From Allorhodopirellula heiligendammensis (GTDB lineage: Bacteria; Planctomycetota; Planctomycetia; Pirellulales; Pirellulaceae), in NCBI RefSeq assembly GCF_007860105.1, contig NZ_SJPU01000001.1, forward strand, positions 1,066,090-1,130,089: 64,000 bases of DNA, written 5' to 3'. The position numbers and the translations under genes were made by a program. The notes below the pieces were generated by a model. The model had not been told where the DNA came from. It ran no database searches and saw only the letters and a program-made list of their open reading frames with translations. Of the stretch, positions 31,310-41,076 are shown piece after piece (within the stretch, counting starts at the first letter, position 1; each line of letters opens with the position of its first letter).

Positions 31310-31693
31310 TTACGTTCTCTCACGAGGTAGGGGGATCAGGTGCGATAACATGCAGTGTAACGCTTTTCGTGGCCCAGATGAAGATTCCCATCTCACGGTT
31401 CGAAACCATCAGGCGGACATTCAATCGAGAGGGATGGCTGCGAAGATTTCTGATTTTGCGCGCGTCAGTGATGAACACACGTTCTAAATAAATCGTCGGC
31501 TAGTCAGTAGTCTACTGACTTTCTGACACCAATTACGCTTCGAAAAGCCGACATTTTCAGGACAATTGGAGCCCGTAGCCGTGCGTATCTTCCCTCTGGC
31601 GATGCCGCCCCGAATGATAACCGCTACTGGTCTTCTGCCAGCGGTTTTGAGATTGCCATCGAAATCCAGAATCTACCAGTTCGTCTTAGAATG
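31310..31693. other. Intergenic region
   Basis: About 380 bp between the ALDH start and the end of the flavoprotein gene. It should hold the ALDH promoter. No gene, hairpin or repeat recognised. Confidence 0.5.
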
Positions 31694-32986
31694 CTAATCC
31701 GGGGGCCCATCCGTCGCGGCGATGCCGGCGGCTCTGCCAGTGCTGAATGCAGCCTGAAAGTTGTAACCGCCGATCCAGCCATCAACATCCAGCACCTCGC
31801 CAGCGATGAATAGTCCCGGGCAACGACGCGACCGCATCGTCCGTGGATCGACGTCTGCTAGCGAAACGCCACCGGCGGTCACTTCGGCCTTGGCGAATCC
31901 TCGCGTGTCATGTACCGGCAGTTGCCATCTTTTTAGATGATCGACGACTTGGTTCACGGACGTCGCTGAGAATTCCGCCAGCGTTTTATCTGCGTTGGCG
32001 GCTTTGGCACCGCATGATCGGGCCAGTTCCGCTGCCAACCGCGTCGGCAGCCAGCGAGCGAGCAGGCTCGAGACGGTTTGCTTTCCATGTGGCCCGCTGC
32101 GCTGAGCAAATAATTCCCGCAGGTCCGCTTCGCTTATCTCGGGGATGAGGTCGAGGTGCAGCCGTGTGTCACGGAACGAGGACGCGGCAGTGATCGTGCC
32201 GCTGACATCCATGGCCGCGGGACCCGAAAAGCCAAAGTGAGTGAATAACCACGATGCCCGACGGCGTGCCAGCGGCCTTTTCGACGTTGGTTTTGACGCG
32301 TCGTGCACTTCCGCGACCACGTCATCGAGAGTTAGCCCCGATAATGCCCGCGTCGCCTCGGTGCCGCCAACCAGAGGTACCAACGCTGGTCGTGTGCGAA
32401 CGATCGTGTGGCCGAGTTCGGAAAGCCACCCATAGGCATCCCCTGTCGTCCCGCAGCCTGGCCAACTCTGCCCGCCCGCCGTCACGATCACATGATCGGC
32501 AGCACACTCGTGTTGACCATGGGGAGATTGCGCTGAGATCGTCCAGCCACCGCTGTGACCGGGCCGAACCGACTGCACGGCAGAACGCAGTTCGAGAACT
32601 GCGCCAGCGTCAATCATGTCGCGATGAAGGGCATCGCGAACGTCGATCGCACGGTTGCTCATGGGAAATATTTTCCCGGTCGACTCTCGTTTGGTCGCCA
32701 CACCAAGTTGTTGGAAGTGGTCGATCGTGTCGCTCGGCGACCACTTGCCTACGCTCGGCTGTAGCCATCGGGCGGCGTGACCGAACGCTGTTGTGATTCC
32801 GCGAGCGTTCGTATCGTGGGTTAAATTGCAGCGTGTCCCACCGGACATCAATATCTTGACCCCGGTTTTACTCGACTTTTCCAACACGATGACTTCACCG
32901 CCACGTCGGGCAGCGACGGCAGCCGCCATCATACCCGCAGCACCAGCACCGATCACCACGATTCGAGGTCGCGTCGTAAACGCCAT
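31694..32986 (-). CDS. BaiN/HI0933-family flavoprotein
   Basis: 430 aa. The N-terminal dinucleotide fold IVVIGAGAAGMMAAAVAARRG binds FAD. MSGGTRCNLTHD, VTAGGQSWPGCGTTGDAYGWLSELGHT and the C-terminal GLFIAGEVLDVDGWIGGYNFQAAFSTG are hallmarks of the HI0933-like (YhiN/BaiN) family. Members are cytoplasmic flavoproteins of mostly unknown role; some reduce bile-acid intermediates. It starts 32 bp after the stop of the transglutaminase gene on the same strand, so it may be the last gene of the ATP-grasp/alpha-E/transglutaminase operon. Confidence 0.92.
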   Translation of the reverse strand: MAFTTRPRIVVIGAGAAGMMAAAVAARRGGEVIVLEKSSKTGVKILMSGGTRCNLTHDTNARGITTAFGHAARWLQPSVGKWSPSDTIDHFQQLGVATKRESTGKIFPMSNRAIDVRDALHRDMIDAGAVLELRSAVQSVRPGHSGGWTISAQSPHGQHECAADHVIVTAGGQSWPGCGTTGDAYGWLSELGHTIVRTRPALVPLVGGTEATRALSGLTLDDVVAEVHDASKPTSKRPLARRRASWLFTHFGFSGPAAMDVSGTITAASSFRDTRLHLDLIPEISEADLRELFAQRSGPHGKQTVSSLLARWLPTRLAAELARSCGAKAANADKTLAEFSATSVNQVVDHLKRWQLPVHDTRGFAKAEVTAGGVSLADVDPRTMRSRRCPGLFIAGEVLDVDGWIGGYNFQAAFSTGRAAGIAATDGPPD

Positions 32987-33018
32987 GTCAACTATTCATC
33001 CAGACGATGGGATGTTTG

Positions 33019-33909
33019 CTATTGAATCGGCAAGACATCGACGCTGACCTTTAGCAGTGGTTTTCCGCCACCCATCACGATACCACGCATGGGGCTGATA
33101 TCGTCGTAATCGCGGCCGAGGCACATCGGGATATGATCCGTACCGGCACGGACTGCATTGGTAGGATCAAAGTCCACCCAACCAATCTCAGCCCCCGCAT
33201 AGACGCCGATCCAGGCATGTGACTCGTCACAGCCGACCAAGCGAGGTTTGCCCGCCGGGGGATTCGTTCGCAGGTACCCGCTGACGTAACGCGCAGCCAA
33301 CCCAAGGCTCCGCAAGCATGCGATCTGAACGTGCGCAAAATCTTGACACACCCCCGCCTTCTGCATGAACGCGGATTCGGTGGATGTATTCACATCGGTG
33401 GCTCGCGTGTCGTAGCGAAAGTCACGGTGAATATGTTTTGTGAGTGCGTCGACAGCGTCGATAATGCTGATGTGAGGTAGCATGATCTCGCGTGCATAGT
33501 CCGCAAACATCGCATTCAATTCGATTCTGCGAGATGCGAAGGTGTACTCACTCGCGTTCCAATTCGCCGGGTTTGTGCCGCGGCGAAGCATTCCCGCAAG
33601 CTCTCCCCACGGGGGAGCCGACGATAGATTGTTTGCATCGGGAATCGAAACCGTGACGTGACTGGCAACCCGCACACGTAGGGATTGATGCAGCGACTCG
33701 ATCGAAAACGAATCCACCACATTCCCAAAATAGTCAGTGTGCTGGTGTCGTGCGGTTGGCTCGGGGACAATCTCTAAGTCGCACGAATGGCAGACGAGAT
33801 GCGAGTGGTCTCTCGGCCGCATTCGCAATTGGTTTTGACAGAGTGCGACCGGTTCGCTGTAACGATAGGCTGTCTCGTGAACGATCTGATAATTCGCCGA
33901 ATGCGTCAT
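33019..33909 (-). CDS. Transglutaminase-like protein with bacterial N-terminal domain
   Basis: 296 aa without signal peptide. The N-terminal 100 residues form the bacterial transglutaminase-like beta domain (CQNQLRMRPRD). The papain-fold core follows with the catalytic triad visible: Cys in AGVCQDFAHVQIACLR, His in DESHAWIGVYAG and Asp in WVDFDPTNA. Such proteins are predicted cysteine peptidases or amidases rather than true crosslinkers. The ATG overlaps the stop of the upstream ATP-grasp/alpha-E fusion by 4 bp, indicating translational coupling and a shared function, presumably cleaving or editing an amide-linked product made by the ATP-grasp partner. Confidence 0.93.
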   Translation of the reverse strand: MTHSANYQIVHETAYRYSEPVALCQNQLRMRPRDHSHLVCHSCDLEIVPEPTARHQHTDYFGNVVDSFSIESLHQSLRVRVASHVTVSIPDANNLSSAPPWGELAGMLRRGTNPANWNASEYTFASRRIELNAMFADYAREIMLPHISIIDAVDALTKHIHRDFRYDTRATDVNTSTESAFMQKAGVCQDFAHVQIACLRSLGLAARYVSGYLRTNPPAGKPRLVGCDESHAWIGVYAGAEIGWVDFDPTNAVRAGTDHIPMCLGRDYDDISPMRGIVMGGGKPLLKVSVDVLPIQ

Positions 33910-36515
33910 GGCGCGAAACCAATCGGCGCGTTGGTCATCGGAACTTGTTTAGCCGGCTCACCGGTGAGTGACTGTGAAACGGAAGTGTGGATAAGGTAGC
34001 GTGCCTCGATGGCATTAGCGAGTGTCGGCATCGCGGTACAAATTTTATCCAGTAGGTCAGCGAGTGCGTCGCGTTTCATCTCCGGTCCACAATGAGAGAG
34101 GTCGGTAACGTTAGCGACGAGGAGCCGCCGCATCAAGTCTGCAGCAATCCGCTCGTCTTCTCCGAGCCCCACATGAGCTGCTGAAGTGGGAAGTTCGAGA
34201 AGCACCTGTTCGATGTCTTGCATTTGAAATCGCAACGAACGCGGGTTTGATTCATCGGTCACCAGCAGATCGATTGTAGGCGCGGGCTGCATGAGAGAAA
34301 GATAACGTGAGCGATAGGTCATCAAACTGTCCGTGGCATCCAAGATCGCCTCACACAAGTTGCTTTCACTTCCCATCGGTTCGGTCATCGTCGCCAGCAG
34401 GAGTTCGGCGGTCTGATGGGCCCGCTCAATTCGCCTACCCAGCAGGACGAATCGCCAACCATGTGTCCGCGTAAGGCTCTCCGCGGCCAAACCGCTAAAG
34501 GCGAGAAGTAAGGTGATGCAGTGATTGAGTCTTTCAATTGCCGCGATCACATTCCCCCCTCGTGGACGACTTTGCACAACGACTTGGTTGTGCAGGGCTC
34601 GGAGGATGCGATAGGCATCGAGCGAAATACGATCTCTCACTGCCGATGCGTTGCGAAGGGCTCCCACGGCGGCGGACTGCAATCCACGCGATGTGCTGCA
34701 ATCGAATACGCTATCTGGCAACATCACGTCGAGTCGTGGCATCGCTCCATTGAGACCTTCGATGGCGTAGTCGGGTTCCAACTGACCCATCGCCGCCAGG
34801 GCGGCGGTCAGACGCGGCATCTCTGAGAGTTCGTCGAGCTCGTCTTCGCCCGCGAGTCGAGTTAACGTCGTCCTTAAAAGTCGTGCGATCGACTCGCAAC
34901 GCTCGGTATAGCGGCCCAACCAGAACAAATGTTCGCCGACCCGACTAGGTAGTTCTGCACCGCTGCGGCGCAAACGGATAGGTTCCGACTCCAGGGGGAG
35001 AAGCGTCGCCTCATGATCGACTGGATCGTCGGTGACAATCCAGCAGTCTTGCGTCATCTGGCCGCTCACCGCCGAGCCCCCGAGCAGCTCCGGACGTGGG
35101 CTCACGCGAGCCAGTCCGCCCGGCAGCACTTCGATGCCGTCGGCGGTTTGCAGCTGAAACGACCTCAACGTCAAATGCCAAGGACGAAGCTTGCCGTCGC
35201 TCCATACAGGTGTGAGGCTGTGTGATAGCCGCTCTTGACCAACGTATCGATGCGGTTGTGCTTTGATGCTCCGCACCAGCTCGCCTTTCTGCTCGGCCGT
35301 CATCTGTTCGGGAATCAGGGGCTCAAATTCCTTCACCGCGTAGGCGCCACGCACGATAAGCTTATCAAGATTGTTTAATACGTATCGGCATGGTCCTTCG
35401 TCACCGCACCAATAGGTCGCCACGCTGGGAAGCGTCAACTCTTCGCCGAGTAGCTTCCGCGCAGCGGCACCCAAAAAAGGCAGCAGCGCTGGCATCTCTG
35501 CAATCGTCGCGCCGATCGAATTGACGACTGCCACATTGCCATCGCGAATCGTCTGCAGCAAGCCCGTGCAACCTTCTAACGCGTTAGGATCCAGTTCAAG
35601 CGGATCGCAATTTTGATCGGAGACATGGCGCCACAGTACATCGATCGGCAGCAAGCCACCAAGCGTCTTCAAATTGAGTCGCTCGCCACGGACAGCAAGA
35701 TCACGACCTTGAACTAGCGTGTAACCAAGATAACGCGCCAAATACGCATCTTCAAATTCTCGATAGCTACCTGAACCCGGCGCCAGCAGCGCCACGCGAG
35801 GGTTCTCGGCAGCATGCGGTGAGAGGGCGCGAAGATGTGATCGCAGAGACTCGAAGAAGGGGGCCAAACGGAGAACGTTGGCGCGGCGGTGAAGGTGAGG
35901 AAGTGCTCGGCTGAGCACAATTCGATTCTCCAATAAATGCCCCAGTCCACTGGGGGCACGCGTGCGATCCCCTGTCACCCACCATCGTCCGTTGTCGCCG
36001 CGTACGATATCGAATGCGGTGACGTGCAGTCGCTTCGCTCTGGCCGCCGCGGGGGCCCCGTTCGGAGTGGGAATTCCACCCGTCTGTTCGAGCCGATGGT
36101 AGGCACGGTAAAAGTGTGGGTTGCCCCACACGATCTCTCGCGGTACGACTCGATCACGCACCAGAATTTGGGAACCAAGCAGATCGTCGAGTACGGCTTC
36201 GAGTACGCGGACGCGTTGTGCTAGACCGCTCGAAAGCGCTCTCCAGTCATGATCTTCCAACGCTACGGGAACGGTCCCGAGTTGCCACGGTTTCTTATCG
36301 TTATCAAATTGAAATGTGAGGCCATGCTCGCGAACGAGCTGCTCAATCTGGACCGATCGATCACTCAGACCGCTGGCGCCGATCTGATTAAACAGATGCT
36401 CAATCGCCGCCCATTGGGGGCGGATGTGTCCTTCCTCTCCACGGCATTCATCAAATCGGCCGATCAGCTTGTCATAACTAGCCAGCGAAAAGGGCGTTGT
36501 CATCGAAGTCGACAA
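33906..36515 (-). CDS. Circularly permuted ATP-grasp (type 2) - alpha-E fusion
   Basis: 869 aa. Residues 1-500 correspond to the circularly permuted ATP-grasp (DUF404/DUF407) module: PSGLGHLLENR, LAPGSGSYREFEDAYLARYLGYTLVQGRDL, ATYWCGDEGPCRYVL, EVLPGGLARVS. Residues 530-850 are an alpha-E (DUF403) helical domain beginning LPSRVGEHLFWLGRYTERCE. Compared with the stand-alone copy at 41077-42609, the glycine-rich ESGGYG loop is replaced by YAVKEFEP, and the SSQGGGSKDTW block by SAVSGQMTQDCW, so nucleotide binding may be altered or lost. The family is predicted to form amide bonds on peptides or small molecules. Cytoplasmic; coupled to the downstream transglutaminase gene. Confidence 0.9.
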   Translation of the reverse strand: MSTSMTTPFSLASYDKLIGRFDECRGEEGHIRPQWAAIEHLFNQIGASGLSDRSVQIEQLVREHGLTFQFDNDKKPWQLGTVPVALEDHDWRALSSGLAQRVRVLEAVLDDLLGSQILVRDRVVPREIVWGNPHFYRAYHRLEQTGGIPTPNGAPAAARAKRLHVTAFDIVRGDNGRWWVTGDRTRAPSGLGHLLENRIVLSRALPHLHRRANVLRLAPFFESLRSHLRALSPHAAENPRVALLAPGSGSYREFEDAYLARYLGYTLVQGRDLAVRGERLNLKTLGGLLPIDVLWRHVSDQNCDPLELDPNALEGCTGLLQTIRDGNVAVVNSIGATIAEMPALLPFLGAAARKLLGEELTLPSVATYWCGDEGPCRYVLNNLDKLIVRGAYAVKEFEPLIPEQMTAEQKGELVRSIKAQPHRYVGQERLSHSLTPVWSDGKLRPWHLTLRSFQLQTADGIEVLPGGLARVSPRPELLGGSAVSGQMTQDCWIVTDDPVDHEATLLPLESEPIRLRRSGAELPSRVGEHLFWLGRYTERCESIARLLRTTLTRLAGEDELDELSEMPRLTAALAAMGQLEPDYAIEGLNGAMPRLDVMLPDSVFDCSTSRGLQSAAVGALRNASAVRDRISLDAYRILRALHNQVVVQSRPRGGNVIAAIERLNHCITLLLAFSGLAAESLTRTHGWRFVLLGRRIERAHQTAELLLATMTEPMGSESNLCEAILDATDSLMTYRSRYLSLMQPAPTIDLLVTDESNPRSLRFQMQDIEQVLLELPTSAAHVGLGEDERIAADLMRRLLVANVTDLSHCGPEMKRDALADLLDKICTAMPTLANAIEARYLIHTSVSQSLTGEPAKQVPMTNAPIGFAP

Positions 36516-36560
36516 AGTTTTCTGGCCTGGGGAATGAATGTCGATAGGTGATCAGACATT

Positions 36561-39500
36561 CTAAGGCCGCCGCAAATCCATTGTAAGCGGGTAAGGCTCA
36601 GAACCGTGGAAGGTCGGCAGCTGCGGCACTTGCATTTCGCCACCCGTCATCGTGAAGGCATCAAATCTCGCGGTGCGTCGAGATTCGGCTTCCTTTGCAT
36701 TGATGGGGAAATTGTCGCTGCAAATACCACCAGGATGGACGGCGTGGTAGGTACAACCCCCAACGCTCCGGCGAGCCTTCAAGTCGATCAAATCGAATCT
36801 GAGCGGCGTCTGAATTCCGATGGTGGGATGCAAGCATCTCGGCGGCTGCCAAGCACGATACTTGATACCGGCTACCGCTTGCCCAGTCACTCCGGTTTGA
36901 TGCAGGGGCACGCGGCGTCCCGCACAGGTCACCGCATAACGCTGCGGGTCCATGCCTTCCACGAGAATTTGCAGACGCTCGAGAGACGAATCGACAAAGC
37001 GAGCGGTACCGGCCGACCCCGCCTCTTCGCCCATCACGTACCAGGGCTCGATAGCACTGCGAACTTCCATCCGTACGCCGTCAACAACCAGCTCGCCCAT
37101 CACCGGGAATCGGAATTCATGGTGGGGGGCAAACCAATCGCCTCGCACCGGCGAACCGGCCCGCTGCAGTTCATTGGTCAACTTCTGCAGGTCCTGCCAA
37201 ACGAAGTAGGGCAGTAGATACCTGTCGTACAACATCGGGCCCCAGTGCACCAAGGGATCGGTGTAAGGGGATTCCCAATACGCAGCGACGATCCCACGAA
37301 TCAAAAGCTGCTGGGCCAAGCTCATCTGGGCATGGGGGGGCATCTCGAAGCCGCGAAGTTCCACCAAGCCCAGTCGCCCAGTGGAGCTGTCAGGGGAATA
37401 CATCTTGTCGATACAGATTTCAGCTCGGTGAGTGTTCCCGGTCGTATCAACGAGAAGGTCGCGGAACAAGCGATCGACCAGCCACGGCGGTACAGCCGTC
37501 CCCACAGGAGGTAACTGAGCGAGTGCGATCTCCATCTCGTAGACAGAATCGCTACGGGCCTCGTCCATCCGCGGTGCTTGGCTGGTCGGCCCGATGAATT
37601 TCCCGCTGAACATGTACGACAGCGAGGGGTGGTTGTGCCAACATCGGATCAGACTGCCCAGCAGATCGGGGCGACGAAGAAACGGGCTGTCGGCCGGCTT
37701 GGCACCGCCCATGACAATATGATTGCCACCCCCCGTGCCCGTATGGTGACCATCGAGGTCGAACTTTTCAGTCCCGAGCCGCGATAATCTTGCCTCCTCG
37801 TAGAGCGTCTGAGTCAAATTCACAAGCGATCGCCAGGTCGGTGATGGTTGTGTGTTGACTTCAATCACGCCAGGGTCAGGAGTGATTTTGAAATAATCGA
37901 TGCGATCATCTGCTGGGGGCAGGTAGCCCTCGACCACAACGGGCAGTTCTGTCATCGCGCAGGTCTGCTCGATCGCGGAGATCAAATCGAGGTAGTCCTC
38001 CAGACGCTGAGCTGGCGGCATGAATACGTGTAGTCGACCGAACCGAGCTTCCACACAGAGTGCTGTATGGACGACATCATCATGGGTCGGCAAGTCATCT
38101 TCGTCGACGTCATCAATCGTCTGTTCGTTGACCGTTGCGGAGGCTACGTCATCTCGGCTGCTAGCTCCGCCGGTGCCGCCCTGCCGAGCGGCGACGTAAC
38201 TATCCATTCCGCGGATACTGCGCGCGTCGTCACCAATCGTGCGAGCAGATGTCGGCAGCGGTCCATGCTGCATCGTCGGATCAAAGGGCGTCGAGTAGAA
38301 CGGCGCATCGCTGTATGAATCGGTCGGTAGCTTATCTAAAGGTAATCGCAGGCCAATCGGCGACTCTCCAGGAATGAGATAAATCTTTCCACTGCGAATC
38401 GGCCACTTACCACCCATCCAACCTGGCTGGGCTTGCCACCAAGCTCGACGCAATGGCAGCACGTAGCCAACGGGCGTGCCGAGACCATTGCCGAAGGTCC
38501 TCATTAACATCGCCCGCTCATTGGGATCCTTCAACCGCGGATCGGCGGGGTCGATATCGACCGGCAGCCGGTCCTCTTTCCACAAATAGTGGAAGATGTC
38601 TTCGTGGACGGGGAAGGTCATCTTGGCGCTGATGCCGAGCTCACGAGACAGGATGCGGATGAAACGCTGGGCCTCCTCATGAGTGTGCTTATAATCGCGA
38701 CCTTCATCGGCGAGCCATTTCTCGTCGTGCCAAATCGGTTGTCCGTCGCGCCTCCACACACAGGTCAGGGCCCACCGCGGCAACTGCTCGCCGGGGTACC
38801 ACTTGCCTTGACCGTAGTGCAGAAGACTGCCTCCGCCAATCTGATCCGAGGAGGCGAGCTTATCGCGAAATCGTTTTAGGAGAACGTTGCTCAGCACCCG
38901 CTTGTCTTCACCCACCGCGTCGGTGTTCCACTGCGGATGATCCATGTCATCGATCGAAACAAACGTGGGCTCACCGCCCATGGTCAGCCGTACATCGCCC
39001 GCCTCGAGTTGCTCGTCGATCTTGTCGCCAGCGGCGAGGATCTCACTCCAAGTTGTATCGGTGTACGGCTTGGTTACCCGCGGGTCTTCGTGAACCCGAG
39101 TGACCGTCATCTCGTGCTCAAAGGAGACCTCGCACGGCTCGTGCCCACCCGCAATAGGAGCGGCCCCTGAGTACGTCGGCGTGCATGCCAGCGGAATATG
39201 CCCCTCGCCAGCGAGCAGACCGCTCGTTGGGTCAAGCCCGACCCAGCCTGCACCAGGCAGGAACACTTCGGTCCAAGCGTGCAAGTCACAAAAATCTTCG
39301 GTGGGACCTGAGGGGCCGTCGAGCGATTCCTGATCGGTGGCAAGTTGAATCAAATACCCCGATACGAAGCGAGCCGCCAATCCCATCTGACGGAAGGTTT
39401 CGACCAACATCCATGCCGAATCGCGGCACGACCCGCTGCAGAGCGTCAATGTCTGCTCGGGTGTCTGCATCCCGGGTTCGAGGCGGATTTTGTAATCAAT

Positions 39501-39965
39501 CTTTTCCTGGGCCGCGCGATTGATATCAACAATGAAGTCGATCGTCCGTTCGTTGGACTGCGGTAAAGACTCAATCCACTTTTTCAGCGCGGGTGTCAAC
39601 TCGCCTGGTTCTAAATAGCTCGCCAACTGCTGACGAGTTTCCGCGTCATATTCAAACGGAAATTCTCCAGCGGCATCATCCACAAAGAAGTTGAACGGAT
39701 TGATCACGGTCATGTCAGCGATCAAGTCAACTGTCACGCAAAAGTGATCGGTGGGTTTCTCGAAGATCAGTCTGGCGACCGGATTGGCGAACGGATCCTG
39801 CTGCCAGTTGACAAAATGCTGATCCGGCGAGACTGTCAAGCTATATGCTGGAATCGGCGTCCGGCCATGGTATGCCGGACGCAGTCGCACCAATTGCGGG
39901 CCCAGCATGATCTGTCGGTCGTAGTGATAAGATGTCTTGTGATGCAGCGCAACGCGAATCGTCAT
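36561..39965 (-). CDS. Transglutaminase - DUF2126 protein
   Basis: 1134 aa. Residues 1-280 are a transglutaminase-like module: N-terminal beta domain (GPQLVRLRPAYHGR), then Cys in TLCSGSCRDSAWMLVETFR, His in DLHAWTEVFLPG and Asp in WVGLDPTSGLLAGEGH. The remaining 850 residues are DUF2126 with LTMGGEPTFVSIDDMDHPQW, the GGGSLLHYGQGKWYPGE block, and VEVNTQPSPTW. DUF2126 has a glutamine-synthetase/ATP-grasp-related appearance and is always found with this gene set. It sits 45 bp before the fusion gene and 50 bp after the alpha-E gene. It could hydrolyse or transfer amide-linked groups. No signal peptide; biochemical role not established. Confidence 0.92.
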   Translation of the reverse strand: MTIRVALHHKTSYHYDRQIMLGPQLVRLRPAYHGRTPIPAYSLTVSPDQHFVNWQQDPFANPVARLIFEKPTDHFCVTVDLIADMTVINPFNFFVDDAAGEFPFEYDAETRQQLASYLEPGELTPALKKWIESLPQSNERTIDFIVDINRAAQEKIDYKIRLEPGMQTPEQTLTLCSGSCRDSAWMLVETFRQMGLAARFVSGYLIQLATDQESLDGPSGPTEDFCDLHAWTEVFLPGAGWVGLDPTSGLLAGEGHIPLACTPTYSGAAPIAGGHEPCEVSFEHEMTVTRVHEDPRVTKPYTDTTWSEILAAGDKIDEQLEAGDVRLTMGGEPTFVSIDDMDHPQWNTDAVGEDKRVLSNVLLKRFRDKLASSDQIGGGSLLHYGQGKWYPGEQLPRWALTCVWRRDGQPIWHDEKWLADEGRDYKHTHEEAQRFIRILSRELGISAKMTFPVHEDIFHYLWKEDRLPVDIDPADPRLKDPNERAMLMRTFGNGLGTPVGYVLPLRRAWWQAQPGWMGGKWPIRSGKIYLIPGESPIGLRLPLDKLPTDSYSDAPFYSTPFDPTMQHGPLPTSARTIGDDARSIRGMDSYVAARQGGTGGASSRDDVASATVNEQTIDDVDEDDLPTHDDVVHTALCVEARFGRLHVFMPPAQRLEDYLDLISAIEQTCAMTELPVVVEGYLPPADDRIDYFKITPDPGVIEVNTQPSPTWRSLVNLTQTLYEEARLSRLGTEKFDLDGHHTGTGGGNHIVMGGAKPADSPFLRRPDLLGSLIRCWHNHPSLSYMFSGKFIGPTSQAPRMDEARSDSVYEMEIALAQLPPVGTAVPPWLVDRLFRDLLVDTTGNTHRAEICIDKMYSPDSSTGRLGLVELRGFEMPPHAQMSLAQQLLIRGIVAAYWESPYTDPLVHWGPMLYDRYLLPYFVWQDLQKLTNELQRAGSPVRGDWFAPHHEFRFPVMGELVVDGVRMEVRSAIEPWYVMGEEAGSAGTARFVDSSLERLQILVEGMDPQRYAVTCAGRRVPLHQTGVTGQAVAGIKYRAWQPPRCLHPTIGIQTPLRFDLIDLKARRSVGGCTYHAVHPGGICSDNFPINAKEAESRRTARFDAFTMTGGEMQVPQLPTFHGSEPYPLTMDLRRP

Positions 39966-40015
39966 GAGAAAACCAAAAAGACTAGAGGAAGATGGACGCG
40001 GTTCGCGTGGTCGGA

Positions 40016-40963
40016 CTACTTATGTGACGATTGGAAATAGTCTTCGGCAAGTGAATTGCCGATGTCGTTGAGTTCCCGTTGCAGATCGTCCACAAATTCA
40101 TGCATCCCGCTGGCGAGTACATCGTCGACTTTCGCAGTGGCGAGGCGATGTTGGAGTGCGTCCATTTTCTCACTCGCGGGGCTGGCTTGGCGTGTTCGTG
40201 AGCACTGGTCAATCTCGCTGAGGGACCATCCCGCCGAGGCAATGCAGTGATGAACACTACGCGGGAAGGTGCGATTGAACAGAAAGAAATCGACAACGTT
40301 CTCGACGTCAATATCGTGGTGGTCGCGTCGATAGGCTTCGAATCCACTAATCGCTAGTAGCAGTGCAGACCACTGCAACTCATCGATCGCCGTTCCGACG
40401 TGATCGACACTTAACAGCAGGTTGAAGTACTTGACGTCGAGTATCCGCGATGTCTTGTCGGATCGTTCCAGCATCCGGCCAACGTTGGCAAAGTGCCATG
40501 TCGTGTCTTGGGCCATCGTACTCCCCAAAACACCGCTCCAAAGTAGCGCATGCTGGCGAATGTCATCAAAGAACTTGCTGTTGCGATCGAGCGATTCGTT
40601 TCGGGAGGCGTCGCGAACGAAATGATAAAACTCATTAATTTGCTCGAACGCTTCAGACGATAGCTTCTCGCGAACACCGCGAGCGTTTTCACGTGCAGCG
40701 CGCAGGCAAGTCAGCATTGAGTGTGGGTACTCGTCGTCAAAGGCGAGGAAGTGAACCACGTTCTCTTGATTGGGCGCACCGTATTTTTCTTTGAACCACT
40801 GTTCGTCCCCGGTCACGCGGACTAATGGATCCCAAGGATCGACGAGGTTTTCAGGTTGGTCCAGGATCAAGTGCAAGGTGACTTCGAGAAACCGAGCGAT
40901 ATTCTCGGCACGCTCGATTTGGCGACTCATCCAATAAACCGATTCGGCAACGCGGGAAAGCAT
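40016..40963 (-). CDS. Stand-alone alpha-E (DUF403) protein
   Basis: 315 aa, all-helical. It begins with the family hallmark MLSRVAESVYWMSRQIERAE and has LVDPWDPLVRVTGD and FNRTFPRSVHHCIASA. Alpha-E domains are named for conserved acidic helices and always accompany circularly permuted ATP-grasp proteins; they are thought to assist or present the substrate. It is immediately downstream of the stand-alone ATP-grasp gene and upstream of the transglutaminase-DUF2126 gene, giving the canonical ATP-grasp / alpha-E / transglutaminase order. Confidence 0.93.
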   Translation of the reverse strand: MLSRVAESVYWMSRQIERAENIARFLEVTLHLILDQPENLVDPWDPLVRVTGDEQWFKEKYGAPNQENVVHFLAFDDEYPHSMLTCLRAARENARGVREKLSSEAFEQINEFYHFVRDASRNESLDRNSKFFDDIRQHALLWSGVLGSTMAQDTTWHFANVGRMLERSDKTSRILDVKYFNLLLSVDHVGTAIDELQWSALLLAISGFEAYRRDHHDIDVENVVDFFLFNRTFPRSVHHCIASAGWSLSEIDQCSRTRQASPASEKMDALQHRLATAKVDDVLASGMHEFVDDLQRELNDIGNSLAEDYFQSSHK

Positions 40964-41076
40964 GACGGTAGGTTGGTAATTAGTAGTGAAGCGGAGGGGC
41001 GACTCAGTGGCTTTGCCGTGACTTCAGCTGAAAGCTCTCGACGTGAGGACTTCAACAAAATTCACTTCAAGCCCTG

